Source of the DNA: JABDGC01 sp964466595
GTDB taxonomy: Bacteria > Pseudomonadota > Gammaproteobacteria > DSM-16500
Reading direction: 5' to 3'
Assembly: GCA_964466595.1 (NCBI GenBank)
Contig: CAYXNR010000005.1
Coordinates: 1 to 64,000 of the forward strand
DNA: 64,000 nt
In this document: positions 50,635 to 61,700 of the stretch, one piece after another
How positions within the stretch are numbered: position 1 is the stretch's first letter
Layout: every line of letters starts with the position of its first letter
Made by a program: the position numbers and the translations under genes
Notes under the pieces: generated by a model
The model's database searches: none
Told to the model about the DNA's origin: nothing
The model's input: only the letters and a program-made list of their open reading frames with translations

Positions 50635-51195
50635 ATGGCGGAAACTCCCTCTACGATGATTCCACTTGGTACCCCTGCGCCCGCATTTCAATTATTGGAA
50701 CCGAGCACAAAAAAAATGTTGTCCTTGAACGAACTGAAGTCTAAGCTCGCTACTGTCATTGTATTTATCTGTAATCACTGCCCCTATGTTCAGCATATTC
50801 AGCCGAAGTTGCTGAAATTAGCAAAATATTATCAAGCGCAGGATGTCAGTTTTATTGCGATTAACTCTAATGATGTAGAAAATTATCCTGCTGATAGTCC
50901 AGAAAAAATGCGCTTGGAGGTTCAGCAAAAGGGTTTTAGCTTTCCTTATCTTTATGATGAAAGCCAGCAAACTGCTCGGGCTTATCAGGCGGCTTGTACA
51001 CCTGATTTTTATATTTTTGATGGGAATTTAAAATGTGTTTATCGGGGACGTTTTGATGAGTCGACACCGGGGAATGGAAAGCTGGTTAGCGGGAAAGATT
51101 TGAGTTCGGCTTTGGATAATTTGCTTGCGGGGAAAATGGTGAGTGGGGAGCAGAAGCCGAGTGTGGGGTGTAATATAAAGTGGAAGAGGAAGTAG
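50635..51195 (+). CDS. Thioredoxin-like redoxin with CNHCPYV motif
   Basis: The 186-aa protein is of the AhpC/TSA-redoxin type with VIVFICNHCPYVQHIQPKLL and the conserved tail VGCNIKWK. The CxxC pair suggests a disulfide role. There is no signal peptide. The substrate is unknown. I use ATG 50635 (MAETPSTMIPLG), with AAAGGAGATAG just upstream; the open frame extends 21 codons earlier into the fadL leader. It is a single gene divergent from fadL. Confidence 0.9.
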   Translation: MAETPSTMIPLGTPAPAFQLLEPSTKKMLSLNELKSKLATVIVFICNHCPYVQHIQPKLLKLAKYYQAQDVSFIAINSNDVENYPADSPEKMRLEVQQKGFSFPYLYDESQQTARAYQAACTPDFYIFDGNLKCVYRGRFDESTPGNGKLVSGKDLSSALDNLLAGKMVSGEQKPSVGCNIKWKRK

Positions 51196-51239
51196 CGGCG
51201 GAGAGTTTTGGAATAAGGCTGCCTCCTACCCTAGCCCCC

Positions 51240-51298
51240 ATAAGCGCTAACTTAAAGGAGACCTTAATTAGAAAAGCTCTTATTAAGTTAGCGCCTAT
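51240..51298. repeat. Palindromic repeat with 12-bp perfect core arms
   Basis: GCGCTAACTTAA at 51244-51255 and its exact complement at 51283-51294 bracket 27 bp. The match extends outward to CATA[A/G]GCGCTAACTTAA with one mismatch. It fills the space between the convergent redoxin and 472-aa genes and could act as a stem-loop for both transcripts. No other copy was noticed in the window. Confidence 0.7.
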
Positions 51299-51299
51299 G

Positions 51300-52718
51300 C
51301 TATTGTCCACCTGGGGTTGGGTGGCTTAACCCCATATCCTGCCGTAATTTAAAATATACTGGCGCAGTAATGCCGACATGGATATCGTTGGAATATGAAC
51401 GAATATTCTTTGGCGAGTATCTATCAGAGATTGCATTTAAATAATCTACAACTATTTTTTTAGATTCTGGTGTCAGCAAATTTTTGCCACTTCCTTGATA
51501 TCCGATATCTAATGGCCCAAAGAAGTAAGCATCTAAGGATGCATTCTCTGCCTCACGTAACTGTTCGACAATAGCTTTTATATAAATTGATTGTAATGAT
51601 TTTGATTTATGCACTAAGGAATATTTTAACATGATGGATGCATAAGGATTCGTCTTCGTTGACAGCAATTCATCTATTATTTTACGATTTCTCATAATTT
51701 CTTCCGGCGAATGGGTATCTATATATCCTCTAATACCTGCATCAGCGCCTTTACCGGCTAATGAGTCTGAATATAACAATTTCTCAAAAAAAGACCTAAG
51801 CAACTGCCTGTCTGTGCTGACATATAATTTATCTTTTCCATGTTGCTGGTTATAAAGCATGAGATTTTCAACAATCTTATCCTTTACCTCTACTTTATTT
51901 GTATTTTTATATAAATTTATCAACTTGAGAATTAAATTCGGTTCCACTCCTTTTGATGTTATTCTATCGAGCATAATACCCCGTTTTACCTCGTTAAGAT
52001 TTTCATCATAAGCAAATCGTAACTCTGCGGACTCTGTTTGGATTGATGGATAGTGTATTGGCTGTTCCATTAGCCTTTCAAATTCCTCAAATGACATAGA
52101 ATTAAGTTCATCGGCTGTTACATTTTCCAGTGACCTGTGATTCCCGGATAAAAATAATCTGTGTGCTCCTAAATCTTCATTATTGTAATAAGGAAATGAA
52201 TCAAATAACACTTTTGGTAGCCAGAGTTTTCCGGGCATAGTATCCCATCCTTGACTAAAAAATGACCACCAAACAAAAGTGTCACAACGCCATCTTCCAC
52301 ATTCTAATATTTCACCCGTCCTATGATTATAAGTTCCAACATGGTAATTTGTATCTGAGGTATAGGTAGGACAAAGCCATATCTGGCGATTAGCTTCAAA
52401 AAGAACCTCAAGAGCTCGGTAACTTTTGTCAGCGATTCCATATTTACTTCCCCAATACCCCGGCTGAGCCTTAAAATTGGCTATTGCACTATATCGCCCA
52501 ACAGGCGTTTCATTAAGTATCTCTATTACTATATCAGAGCTTTGATTTAGAATTTGAAGAGAAATTAGAGGACCAGAAGCAAGAGCGACATGTCCTATCC
52601 ATCCAAGACCGGGATAATTTAAATCTCTTCCCATTATCTCAGTAGGCAGAATCGATTTTCCATAGGAAGGGCAGTAGTACACGATTGCAATTACAATTAA
52701 TAATGTTATCTTTCTCAT
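51300..52718 (-). CDS. Secreted protein of unknown function with a possible NlpC/P60-like domain
   Basis: The 472-aa protein has a signal peptide of about 20 residues (MRKITLLIVIAIVYYCPSYG). The first 160 residues contain GWIGHVALASG and, later, ECGRWRCDTFVWWSFFSQGWD. A His placed before the Cys is the order of permuted NlpC/P60 (YaeF/YiiX-like) papain folds, so a thiol amidase or acyltransferase is possible. This rests on two short motifs and is not certain. The rest is helical and unassigned. Its AT-rich, less biased codon use differs from the neighbouring fad genes and hints at acquired DNA. Confidence 0.7.
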   Translation of the reverse strand: MRKITLLIVIAIVYYCPSYGKSILPTEIMGRDLNYPGLGWIGHVALASGPLISLQILNQSSDIVIEILNETPVGRYSAIANFKAQPGYWGSKYGIADKSYRALEVLFEANRQIWLCPTYTSDTNYHVGTYNHRTGEILECGRWRCDTFVWWSFFSQGWDTMPGKLWLPKVLFDSFPYYNNEDLGAHRLFLSGNHRSLENVTADELNSMSFEEFERLMEQPIHYPSIQTESAELRFAYDENLNEVKRGIMLDRITSKGVEPNLILKLINLYKNTNKVEVKDKIVENLMLYNQQHGKDKLYVSTDRQLLRSFFEKLLYSDSLAGKGADAGIRGYIDTHSPEEIMRNRKIIDELLSTKTNPYASIMLKYSLVHKSKSLQSIYIKAIVEQLREAENASLDAYFFGPLDIGYQGSGKNLLTPESKKIVVDYLNAISDRYSPKNIRSYSNDIHVGITAPVYFKLRQDMGLSHPTPGGQ

Positions 52719-52737
52719 TATTTTCTCATTATATATC

Positions 52738-54795
52738 CTAAGTGACTGCTTCTCTTATCTGCCATTGGGGAATTAAATCTGTTTTTTCTCCACGAGCTTG
52801 TTGTTGCTTAACAAACTTTTGGAATAAATCATCAATCCCTTGCGCTTGGGCATAATGAATGGGACCGCCGCGAAAAGGGGCAAAACCGGTTCCAAAAATC
52901 ATGCCGGCATCGAGTAAATCAGAGTCTGCAACAACGCCTTCGCGTAGACATTGAAAGGATTCATTCAAGATACGTAGTACGAGACGGTTGGCAATCTCAT
53001 CTAAGGTTCTCTTATCGACCTCTTCTTTCGTTACAATAGCCTTGCCTTTTTTATCATAATGATAAAAACCTTCACCGGATTTGCGACCAAATTTCTTATC
53101 CGCTACTAATTTTTGCAAACGCGGAGAAGTTTCTATATTTCCATATTGTCCTAAATGGGCATGAATAGAAACGCAGACATCCAAACCCACCATATCCATT
53201 AAGGCCACAGGACCAATCGGCATACCAAAATCCGTCATGGCTTGATCAATAGCTGCGATGGGTAGGTTCTCTTCGACCATTTTCATGGCTTCCATCATAT
53301 AAGGAAATAAAATACGATTAACTAAAAATCCGGGCGTGCTTTTTAATACCGGTAAGGGTAGACGATCAATTTGACGAACAAAGCAAAGCGCTCTCTCTAC
53401 AACGGCTGGATCAGTCTTCCCGCCTTTAATAACCTCGACTAATTGCATCATGGGAACGGGATTAAAAAAATGAATGCCGACTAAGCGTTCGGGCGAGCGC
53501 ATAACCTGATTAATTTCATCAAGCGGAATGCTAGAGGTATTCGTCGCCAAGATCGCTGAAGGTTTGGCTTTTTCTTCAATTTCTTTGAATATTTTCTTTT
53601 TAAGAGCCAGGTCTTCGAGAACCGCCTCGATAACGACATCGGCAGAAGCCAGTCCCTGCCCCGGCACATCTGGAATTAAAGAATCCATTGCTTTTTGAAT
53701 TAAATGCGGTTCTTTTAATTTATCTTTAAACAATATCGCAGCCCGCTTCATTGCTTTAGACAGATAAGGGGCGGCTACATCTTGCAAGGTGACTTTACAG
53801 CCCTGCAAGGCACACCAGGCAGCAATATCACCGCCCATGGTTCCGGCACCAATAACGTGGACATGTTGAATTGCTGTTTGTCCCTTGGCTTGTCCAAGCC
53901 CTTTTAAGCGTTCTTGTAAATAAAATACTCGTACCAGATTGCGACTGGTTTCTGTGAAAAATAATTTTCCGCAACTCAGCGCTTCCTGATCGAAGGCCTG
54001 CTGTCCTTCAACACCATTATTCTCCCAATTATTTAAAATTTGAAAGGGAGCTGGATAATGCATGGGATTGACTTTGGCTGTTAATTTATGACGAATCACT
54101 TTAGCGAGCAAAGGCCGCGTTAATTTACGATTAGTCAAAGCTTGTAAAGCTGTCGCCTGATGCTTGCCGGGATTGTGCAGCGCATAATATTTGGCTGCTT
54201 TTAACAAATGACGTTTGGGAACCGCTGCATCAACAAAACCTAATTTGGCTGCTGCCTTAGCGGAAACAGTGTGCCCCGATAAGATTAAACTTAAGCCATC
54301 CATACCACCAATTAAACGAGGCAAGCGTACACTACCGCCCCAACCAGGCTGAATGCCTAGCCGAACTTCTGGCAAACCGAGACGTGTTTTTTTACTATCT
54401 TCAGCCACCCGATATGAGCAAGCCAGCGCTAATTCAAGACCACCGCCTAAACAAAAGCCTTCAATCATTGCCACCGTTGGAATACGCAAAGCTTCGAGCC
54501 TAGCCAGAATCGCTTGTCCTAATTTTAAAAGTTCAACCGCTGTTTCTTCATCCTTAAACTTATTAAATTGCGCAATATCGGCGCCGGCAATAAAGCCACT
54601 CTTCTTTCCTGAAGCAATGACCAAAGCGCTATATTCATTTGAAGCGCTTAGTTTCTCTACGATAGCAGAAAATTCAGCCATCACTTCCTTGTCCATGGTG
54701 TTAACGCTGGCATTTTGTTTATCAAAATAAAGCCATAAAATCTTCTCCGCGTCTGCTTCCAAGCGCCAGTGTTTATAAGTTTCCTTCCCAGTCAT
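52738..54795 (-). CDS. fadB: Fatty-acid oxidation multifunctional enzyme (enoyl-CoA hydratase / 3-hydroxyacyl-CoA dehydrogenase)
   Basis: The 685-aa alpha subunit carries out hydration and the second oxidation of beta-oxidation. The N-terminal crotonase domain has FIAGADIAQF and IEGFCLGGGLELALACSYR, followed by GLPEVRLGIQPGWGGSVRLPRL with the catalytic Glu. The NAD-binding domain starts at VIGAGTMGGDIAAWCALQG (near residue 313), then LATNTSSIPLDEI, GIHFFNPVPMMQLVEV with the catalytic His, and the C-terminal domain has NRILFPYMMEAMKMVEE. It is close to FadJ/FadB in layout. fadA starts 27 bp upstream, so the two are co-transcribed. Confidence 0.95.
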   Translation of the reverse strand: MTGKETYKHWRLEADAEKILWLYFDKQNASVNTMDKEVMAEFSAIVEKLSASNEYSALVIASGKKSGFIAGADIAQFNKFKDEETAVELLKLGQAILARLEALRIPTVAMIEGFCLGGGLELALACSYRVAEDSKKTRLGLPEVRLGIQPGWGGSVRLPRLIGGMDGLSLILSGHTVSAKAAAKLGFVDAAVPKRHLLKAAKYYALHNPGKHQATALQALTNRKLTRPLLAKVIRHKLTAKVNPMHYPAPFQILNNWENNGVEGQQAFDQEALSCGKLFFTETSRNLVRVFYLQERLKGLGQAKGQTAIQHVHVIGAGTMGGDIAAWCALQGCKVTLQDVAAPYLSKAMKRAAILFKDKLKEPHLIQKAMDSLIPDVPGQGLASADVVIEAVLEDLALKKKIFKEIEEKAKPSAILATNTSSIPLDEINQVMRSPERLVGIHFFNPVPMMQLVEVIKGGKTDPAVVERALCFVRQIDRLPLPVLKSTPGFLVNRILFPYMMEAMKMVEENLPIAAIDQAMTDFGMPIGPVALMDMVGLDVCVSIHAHLGQYGNIETSPRLQKLVADKKFGRKSGEGFYHYDKKGKAIVTKEEVDKRTLDEIANRLVLRILNESFQCLREGVVADSDLLDAGMIFGTGFAPFRGGPIHYAQAQGIDDLFQKFVKQQQARGEKTDLIPQWQIREAVT

Positions 54796-54822
54796 GCCTT
54801 ATCCTCATTAAATTGATTTAGT

Positions 54823-56121
54823 TTATGACACATTTTCAAGTAATATTGCACCGCCTTGGCCGCCGCCGATGCAAATGGATGCAAGTCCCCGCTTTGCCTT
54901 TTGACGTTTAAGTATTTCTGCCAAATGCAAACTGATGCGCGCACCACTCGCACCCACAGGATGTCCGAGAGCAATAGCACCACCATCGACATTCAAACGG
55001 GCGGGATCAAGAGAACCAAAAGCTTTGGGTAAATTAAGATTTTGCTTGCAATAGTCCTCACTTTCGAAAGCGCGAAGACAGGCAAGCACCTGCGCTGCGA
55101 AGGCTTCATTAATTTCCCAATAATCAATATCATCCTTGTGTAAATGATGGTTTTGCATTAATTTGACCGTCGCATGAACCGGACCCAGTCCCATTTCAGC
55201 AGGTTCTACACCAGCCCATTCCACATCAATGATGCGCGCTAACACAGGTAAGTTATATTGATGGACTGCTTCCTTGCTGGCTAGTAGTAACAAGACCGCA
55301 CCATCTGTTACCTGAGAACTGTTACCAGCGGTGACACTACCAAATTTTTTATCGAAGAAAGGCTTGAGCGTAGCGAGCTTTTCTATAGAGCTATCGCGTC
55401 TTAGGCCATCGTCTGTCATCAGACAATTGCCTTGCAGATCATAGAGGGGCAAAACTTCTTGTAAATGCTGCTCATCTTGGGCTGCCGCCACACGTCGATG
55501 ACTTTCTACAGAGAAGAGATCCATTTCTTGTCGAGTAATTTGAAAACGATAAGCTAGAATCTCGGCAGTTTGTCCCATCGATAAATTAACGACTGGATCG
55601 GTTAAGCCTCTTAAGAGAGAAATGACGGGCGCTAAATAGGAAGGCCTAAATTGAGCTAACTGTTTTAACTTCGCACCCCAGGTTTTGGAGGCAGAAAACT
55701 GAGCTAGCCAATTCACCATTTTCTTATTGTACAAAAGTGGTGCCTGACTCATAGCCTCTGTTCCACCGGCTAAAACTAAATGATGTCGACCAGAGGCAAT
55801 ATCGCAAAAAGCATTATCGATTGCTTGTAAGCCGGAAGCGCAATTCCTTTGTACTGTCCAAGCAGGAACTGCTTTTCCACAACCGAGGCGTAGCGCAATA
55901 AGCCGCGCGATATTAGCCTCATCCGGACTCGGCACCATACAACCAATAATGACTTCATTGAGTTCAGTAGGAGAAAAAGGCTGGCGTAATAATAATTCTT
56001 TTCCGGCACTGACTGCTAAATCAGAGGCAGAAAATACACCTGGCTTCCCTTTTGCTTTTAAGAAAGGCGTTCTCGCGCCATCGACAATATATACTTCACC
56101 TTGTGATTTTTTTAAGTCCAT
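54823..56121 (-). CDS. fadA: Acetyl-CoA C-acyltransferase (3-ketoacyl-CoA thiolase)
   Basis: This thiolase cleaves 3-ketoacyl-CoA to acetyl-CoA and a shortened acyl-CoA. The 432-aa protein has VQRNCASGLQAIDNAF with the nucleophile Cys94, GGTEAMSQAP, NEAFAAQVLA, GGAIALGHPVGASGARI with the catalytic His, and CIGGGQGGA with the second Cys. The length and extra insert fit the FadI/trifunctional beta-subunit group. It sits between fadE and fadB on one strand, 29 bp after fadE. Confidence 0.95.
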   Translation of the reverse strand: MDLKKSQGEVYIVDGARTPFLKAKGKPGVFSASDLAVSAGKELLLRQPFSPTELNEVIIGCMVPSPDEANIARLIALRLGCGKAVPAWTVQRNCASGLQAIDNAFCDIASGRHHLVLAGGTEAMSQAPLLYNKKMVNWLAQFSASKTWGAKLKQLAQFRPSYLAPVISLLRGLTDPVVNLSMGQTAEILAYRFQITRQEMDLFSVESHRRVAAAQDEQHLQEVLPLYDLQGNCLMTDDGLRRDSSIEKLATLKPFFDKKFGSVTAGNSSQVTDGAVLLLLASKEAVHQYNLPVLARIIDVEWAGVEPAEMGLGPVHATVKLMQNHHLHKDDIDYWEINEAFAAQVLACLRAFESEDYCKQNLNLPKAFGSLDPARLNVDGGAIALGHPVGASGARISLHLAEILKRQKAKRGLASICIGGGQGGAILLENVS

Positions 56122-56150
56122 CTGTTTATACCTTTTAAAATTCCAAATTT

Positions 56151-58592
56151 TTAATTCACTACCTGATGCAAATTAAAAGACAATTCACTAACCTGGATCA
56201 CCTGCTGACGTCTTTTTTCATAGGCTAATAAACTATTTGCCTCATCCGCCGTTAACAGTTGTTCTTTTAAAGCGAAACTAATTTGCTCGGGAAGCGTTTT
56301 CCAACCCGGTACTTTACCATGGTGTAGCGCATTTTGAAATTTCTTCGCGATCGGTTCGATGCTTGCTACCTCTGAAAAAGCTGCCTCTAGTTGGGAAAGC
56401 CATTCCTCTGATTGCTTGTTCAGATAAAAATGCTTAGTTAAGCGTTCACGGATTGCTGTTGGTGCTAACATTGGGCTCACAATTTGCTGACTGAGGCGAT
56501 CATCTGGTTTCGAAAAGATTGTAGCCTGAGGAATAAATGCACGCAAAACCCAGCCTAGCCATTTTACGGGAAAATTAGCAGCCAATTCCTTTAAGGCAGT
56601 TTGAGCGCGATGCAAACAAGTTTGAATACACCATTGTACATAAGGCAATTCATCTGCTGGCTGTCCATTATCTTCAAAATATTTTAAAACAGCAGAACCT
56701 AAATACAACTGACTTAAGATATCACCGAGACGTGCGGAAATCCGCTCACGACGCTTCAAACTACCCCCTAAAATCAACAAAGAAAGATCAGTGAACAAGG
56801 CCAAAACAGAGCTGACTACAGTCAATTGCCGATAAAAGTAGCTTACTTTTTTATTCTGACCCGGTTTGGGGGAGCTAATCCGAATGAGTCGGCCTCCCGT
56901 TAAGGCATACCAGAGTGTGCGCGCCATATTGCGTAGCACATAACTAAGATGCGCTAAGAATACCCCATCAAATTTATTTAAAGCTTCTGGTTCAGCGGAA
57001 TTGAGTAATTCAATCTCTTGCAATAAAAAGGGATGACAGACGATTGAGCCTTGGCCAAAAATAATTAAATTACGCGTTAAGGCATTGGCTCCTTCCACGG
57101 TAATGCTAATGGGCAAGGCTAAATATACATTGGCTAAAAGATTATGCGGTCCGACTTGAATAGCATGACCGGCATGCACATCCATCGCATCGTTAATGAC
57201 TTGTCTTGCTAATTCTGTCATGTGATATTTGGCAATAGCAGAAGCAATGGCGGGTTTAATTTTTTGATCGACGGCACCAGCTGTCATGGTGCGAGTTGCC
57301 TCTAAAATATAAGTATAACCACCAATGGTGCTTAAGAGTTCTTCCACCCCTTCGAAATAGCCGATTGGTAAATTAAATTGTTTGCGAATTCGCGCATAAG
57401 CACCCGTCACGCGGTAGGCTAGTTGACCGGAAGCAATACTTAAGGCAGGCAAAGAAATAGAGCGCCCAATAGAAAGACATTCCATAAGCATGCGCCAGCC
57501 CTGTCCTGCCCTAGCTCGGCCGCCAATGATCCAATCCAGCGGAATAAACACATCTTGGCCTGTTGTGGGACCATTCATAAATGATAAATATAAAGGCAAA
57601 TGGCGATTGCCTGTTTTTACTCCCGCATGAGCAGTTGGAATTAAGCATAAGGTAATGCCCACATCTTCTTTCTCTCCTAACAACTGTTCTGGATCGTAGA
57701 GATGAATGGCAAGACCCAGTAGGGTTGCAACTGGTGCAAGTGTGATATACCGTTTATTCCAATTTAAGAGAATGCCTAAAGTTTGTTGTCCTTGAAACTG
57801 TTGATAACAGACAACACCACTATCTTTAATCGAGCCGGCATCGCTGCCCGCATCAATACCGGTTAGGGCAAAACAAGGTAATTCTTCTCCCTTTGCTAAG
57901 CGCGGTAAATAATAAGATTTTTGTTCAGGCGTGCCGTAATGTAGCAAAAGCTCACCAGGGCCTAAGGAATTTGGTACCATCATATTGACAGCCGCACTCA
58001 CACTTCTTGCTGCTATCTTGGATACAATCGTTGAATGGGCTAAGGCAGAAAAACCCAGACCTTCATATTCTTTGGGAATAACCAAACCAAAGAATTTTTC
58101 TTGCTTGAGGTAGCTCCATACTTTTTTAGGTAGATCGTGATCATAATGAACAATTTGCCAATCATCCAAGAGGGAACAGAGTGTTTCTACTTGATTGTTT
58201 AAAAAATCTTGTTCTGCCTGGCTTAAGCTAGGTTTGGGATAGGCCAGTAATTTGCTCCAATTGGGATTGCCGCAAAATAAATCTTTTTCCCACCAGACAT
58301 CGCCGGACTGAATGGCTTCAATTTCAGATTGGCTAATAGGCGGCAAGCGCTTTTTTAAAAACTGCATCATTCGACTGGTAAAATAACGTTTTCGTCCGGG
58401 AGAATGCAGCCTAAAGAGGGCTACGATAATAAAAATACCCCAACAGCAGCCTAGAAAAATTCCAAAAGAACCCCAGAAACTTAGAAAAAGCAGGGTGAGG
58501 AAAATAGCCGGAAGCCAATAAAAAGCCTTGAGTTGAAAATAAGCTGTAGCGAGTGTGACAACAGCTAGTAAAAGAAAATCCAATATAATCAT
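56151..58592 (-). CDS. fadE: Acyl-CoA dehydrogenase FadE
   Basis: FadE makes the first double bond of beta-oxidation. The 813-aa protein has E. coli-like layout: hydrophobic membrane segments in the first 65 residues, then an acyl-CoA dehydrogenase core with FGLVIPKEYEGLGFSALAHS, CFALTGIDAGSDAGSIKDSG, DVFIPLDWIIGG, and a long C-terminal domain unique to FadE. It is the first gene of fadE-fadA-fadB. It is divergent from the 1187-aa oxidoreductase, and the 111-bp space between them must hold both promoters. Confidence 0.96.
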   Translation of the reverse strand: MIILDFLLLAVVTLATAYFQLKAFYWLPAIFLTLLFLSFWGSFGIFLGCCWGIFIIVALFRLHSPGRKRYFTSRMMQFLKKRLPPISQSEIEAIQSGDVWWEKDLFCGNPNWSKLLAYPKPSLSQAEQDFLNNQVETLCSLLDDWQIVHYDHDLPKKVWSYLKQEKFFGLVIPKEYEGLGFSALAHSTIVSKIAARSVSAAVNMMVPNSLGPGELLLHYGTPEQKSYYLPRLAKGEELPCFALTGIDAGSDAGSIKDSGVVCYQQFQGQQTLGILLNWNKRYITLAPVATLLGLAIHLYDPEQLLGEKEDVGITLCLIPTAHAGVKTGNRHLPLYLSFMNGPTTGQDVFIPLDWIIGGRARAGQGWRMLMECLSIGRSISLPALSIASGQLAYRVTGAYARIRKQFNLPIGYFEGVEELLSTIGGYTYILEATRTMTAGAVDQKIKPAIASAIAKYHMTELARQVINDAMDVHAGHAIQVGPHNLLANVYLALPISITVEGANALTRNLIIFGQGSIVCHPFLLQEIELLNSAEPEALNKFDGVFLAHLSYVLRNMARTLWYALTGGRLIRISSPKPGQNKKVSYFYRQLTVVSSVLALFTDLSLLILGGSLKRRERISARLGDILSQLYLGSAVLKYFEDNGQPADELPYVQWCIQTCLHRAQTALKELAANFPVKWLGWVLRAFIPQATIFSKPDDRLSQQIVSPMLAPTAIRERLTKHFYLNKQSEEWLSQLEAAFSEVASIEPIAKKFQNALHHGKVPGWKTLPEQISFALKEQLLTADEANSLLAYEKRRQQVIQVSELSFNLHQVVN

Positions 58593-58703
58593 ATTAAAGT
58601 CCTTCCCATCCTTAATCCTTGCAGCAGAGTGAAGAGACTATAATCCTTGCTCGGAGCTCCTTCAAGCCCTATAATTTAATCTTTCCTTCTCCCGTGAATA
58701 AGC

Positions 58704-61700
58704 ATGTCAGCATCTACATTAAAATTAAATATTCTCAAAGGCTTAGATAACTTTTCTCATGTAGACCTCTTTCAGGTGTCCGGCCTACAACGGCTGGATC
58801 AAGCCTTTTTGACCTTTCTAGAAGAGAAAGATCCGGCCTTATTAGAGCGTTTTCTTGCTTACCGCTTGAAGCAGAAGCCCTTTTCTGAATTAGAAATCAG
58901 TGAAGAAATTCTGACTTTTGCTCCTTTGTTAGAAACCTTTCTCTTCCAATTTTTTGATATCGAAGAGGAAGCCCATTTTCTTAAAACAAAAACGCTCAAT
59001 CATCATCCAGTAGCGATCTTTAAAAAGCATTTTATTTTGCGTCGAATAAAAAAACGCTTACATCAAAATCATGAGCTCCCTAGCTTTCAAGACCTGGATC
59101 AATGGCTAGACTGCGAAATTCATAAAGCACCCTTACAAAGCCAAGACCGGGAATTGGCTCTTGCCCTTCTTGCTAACACCTGGTTAAACCAAGCAGAGCA
59201 GTATGCCGCTGAGCTAGAAAAATTAACACAGTGGTGCATTCAAGCTCTCAATACGCCTGAAGGAAAAAAAGTAACAGCCTCCTGGACCAGTTTTCGCTTG
59301 CCAGAACGTATCGATCATCAGAATCTCATTCCACTTGCCAAACTCGAGACAGAAAACTGTGGCAAACTCGCCTATCCACAGGAAGAATGGCGTTTGCGCG
59401 ATGGCTTTAAGCTGACCGATTCCCGCATGAGTGCGCGCGAAATTCAAGATGAAATTCACTATTGTATTTATTGCCATGATCATGCCGGTGATTTTTGCTC
59501 TAAGGGTTTTCCTGTTAAAAAAGGCGATCCTGCACAGGGACTGAAAAACAATCCCCTTGAGCTCACCATGACAGGCTGTCCGCTTGAAGAAAAAATATCT
59601 GAAATGCATCAATTGAAGCGAGATGGCTTGAGTCTTGCCGCCTTAGCAACCGTCATGATTGATAATCCGCTTTGTCCTGCGACAGGTCATCGCATCTGTA
59701 ATGATTGCATGAAAGCCTGCATTTATCAGAAACAAGACCCCGTGAATATTCCCCAAATTGAAACGGCTGTATTAACGGATGTCTTAGATCTACCCTGGGG
59801 CGTCGAAATTTATGATCTTTTAACACGCTGGAATCCGCTGCGCCAAAAACAGTGGATGATGAAACCTTATAATGGCCTTAAAATATTAATCGCTGGCATG
59901 GGCCCAGCCGGCTTCACCCTTGCGCATCATTTATTAATGGAAGGTTTTGCAGTTGTTGGCTTTGACGGTTTAAAAATTGAGCCCCTGCCTGAGCGTTTGC
60001 TAAAAGAACCTATTTATCGCTTTGCTGATTTAAAAGAAAATTTAGATGAGCGCATCATGGCGGGTTTTGGCGGTGTTGCTGAATATGGAATTACGGTTCG
60101 CTGGGATAAGAACTTTTTGAAACTGATTTATCTCACGCTCTTACGGCGCCCGACCTTTCAAGTATTTGGTAGTGTTCGTTTTGGTGGAACGCTCAAGGTT
60201 GAAGATGCTTGGGAACTCGGCTTTGATCATTTAGCGGTGGCAGTTGGCGCCGGTCTTCCTAAAACCCTTTCTATCCCCGGCAGTCTTGCGCCCGGCATGC
60301 GCCAAGCCAATGACTTTTTGATGGCTCTACAATTAGGAAATGCCGCTAAGAAAAATAGCCTATCCAACTTACAAATTCGTCTTCCTGCTGTTGTGATTGG
60401 CGGCGGCCTGACTGGCGTCGATACGGCAACGGAGGTTCAGGCCTATTATATCACGCAGGTGGAAAAAGTTTTAGCGCGTTATGAAGAACTCGCGCGCTTT
60501 TATGGTGAGGAAAAAATTCAAGGTGAACTCGATCTAGCCTCACAAGAAATTCTAGAAGAGCATTTAAATCACGGACGGAGCGTTCGCGAGGAACGTGAAG
60601 CTGCAAAACGAGAAGGCAGGACGGCCAATTTTATTAAACTGTTTCAGCGCTGGGGCGGCGTAACCATCGTTTATCGTCGCAGCATGCAGGAATCTCCTGC
60701 TTATATCAATAATCATGAGGAACTTCAAAAAGCCTTTGAAGAAGGTATCTATTACCGAGAAGGTCTCGAACCTGTGGCAGTTGAACTCAATGCGGCAGGA
60801 CATACGGAAGCGCTTCTCTGTCGACCTCGCTCCCGCACCAGCGTGGATTCAGCCCACGAAAACAAAGAAGGGGGGAACAGCACAGAAGAATTGCGTTTAC
60901 CTGCTCGTTCTATTTTTGTTGCTACCGGAACCCAGCCTAATATTGCCTATGAATTCGAACATCGCGGCACCTTCACCCGTCTTGGCTTACATTATCAGCA
61001 CTATGAAGATGAAGAGGGAGAATTAATTATTTCTCCCGGTGTTAAACATGTGAAAGATCCGCTTTTTGGACCCTTTACTTCCTATAAAAAAAATGATTAT
61101 CGTGTTTCTCTCATCGGAGACAGTCATCCTGTTTTTCATGGCAATGTAGTCAAGGCCATTGCCTCTGGTCTTCGTACTTATCCCAAAATTGTAGCCACCT
61201 TAAAGACAAAGCTAGGCAAACTTGGCAATGAGCAAGAATACCAGCAATTTGCAGAACGCATGCGCGAGCTTTTTTCAGCAGAAATCATAGCGATTGAAAG
61301 ACGCAGTGCTAAGATGCTTGAATTAACGATTAAGGCTCCGCTCGCCCTCAAGCATTTTAAGCCCGGCCAATTTTATCGTTTACAAAACTTCGAGACGCAT
61401 GCTCCCATTTTGCATCATACCCTCCTGCAGTTAGAACCTCTGGCTTTAATTGCTGCAGGCGTAGATGAGGCAAAGCAAGCGCTGCGTTTTCATGTGATCG
61501 AAGCTGGAACGAGCTCGACTCTCTGCTCCCTTCTTCGTCCGGGCGAGCCCGTTTCTTTAATGGGACCGACAGGCGTCCGATATAAAATTGCAGAAGGTCA
61601 TGAAACCGTTCTCATGATCGGCAATGCACTGAGTATCCCCCTTGTCTTAAGTTATGGGCCGGCCTTACGCGCCAAAGGGAATCGTCTGCTCTATGTTGGC

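Noticed and set aside
52738..58592. fadBAE as a novel catabolic cluster
   Set aside because: Domain order, lengths and motifs are those of ordinary beta-oxidation enzymes; the linkage is sensible but not unusual.
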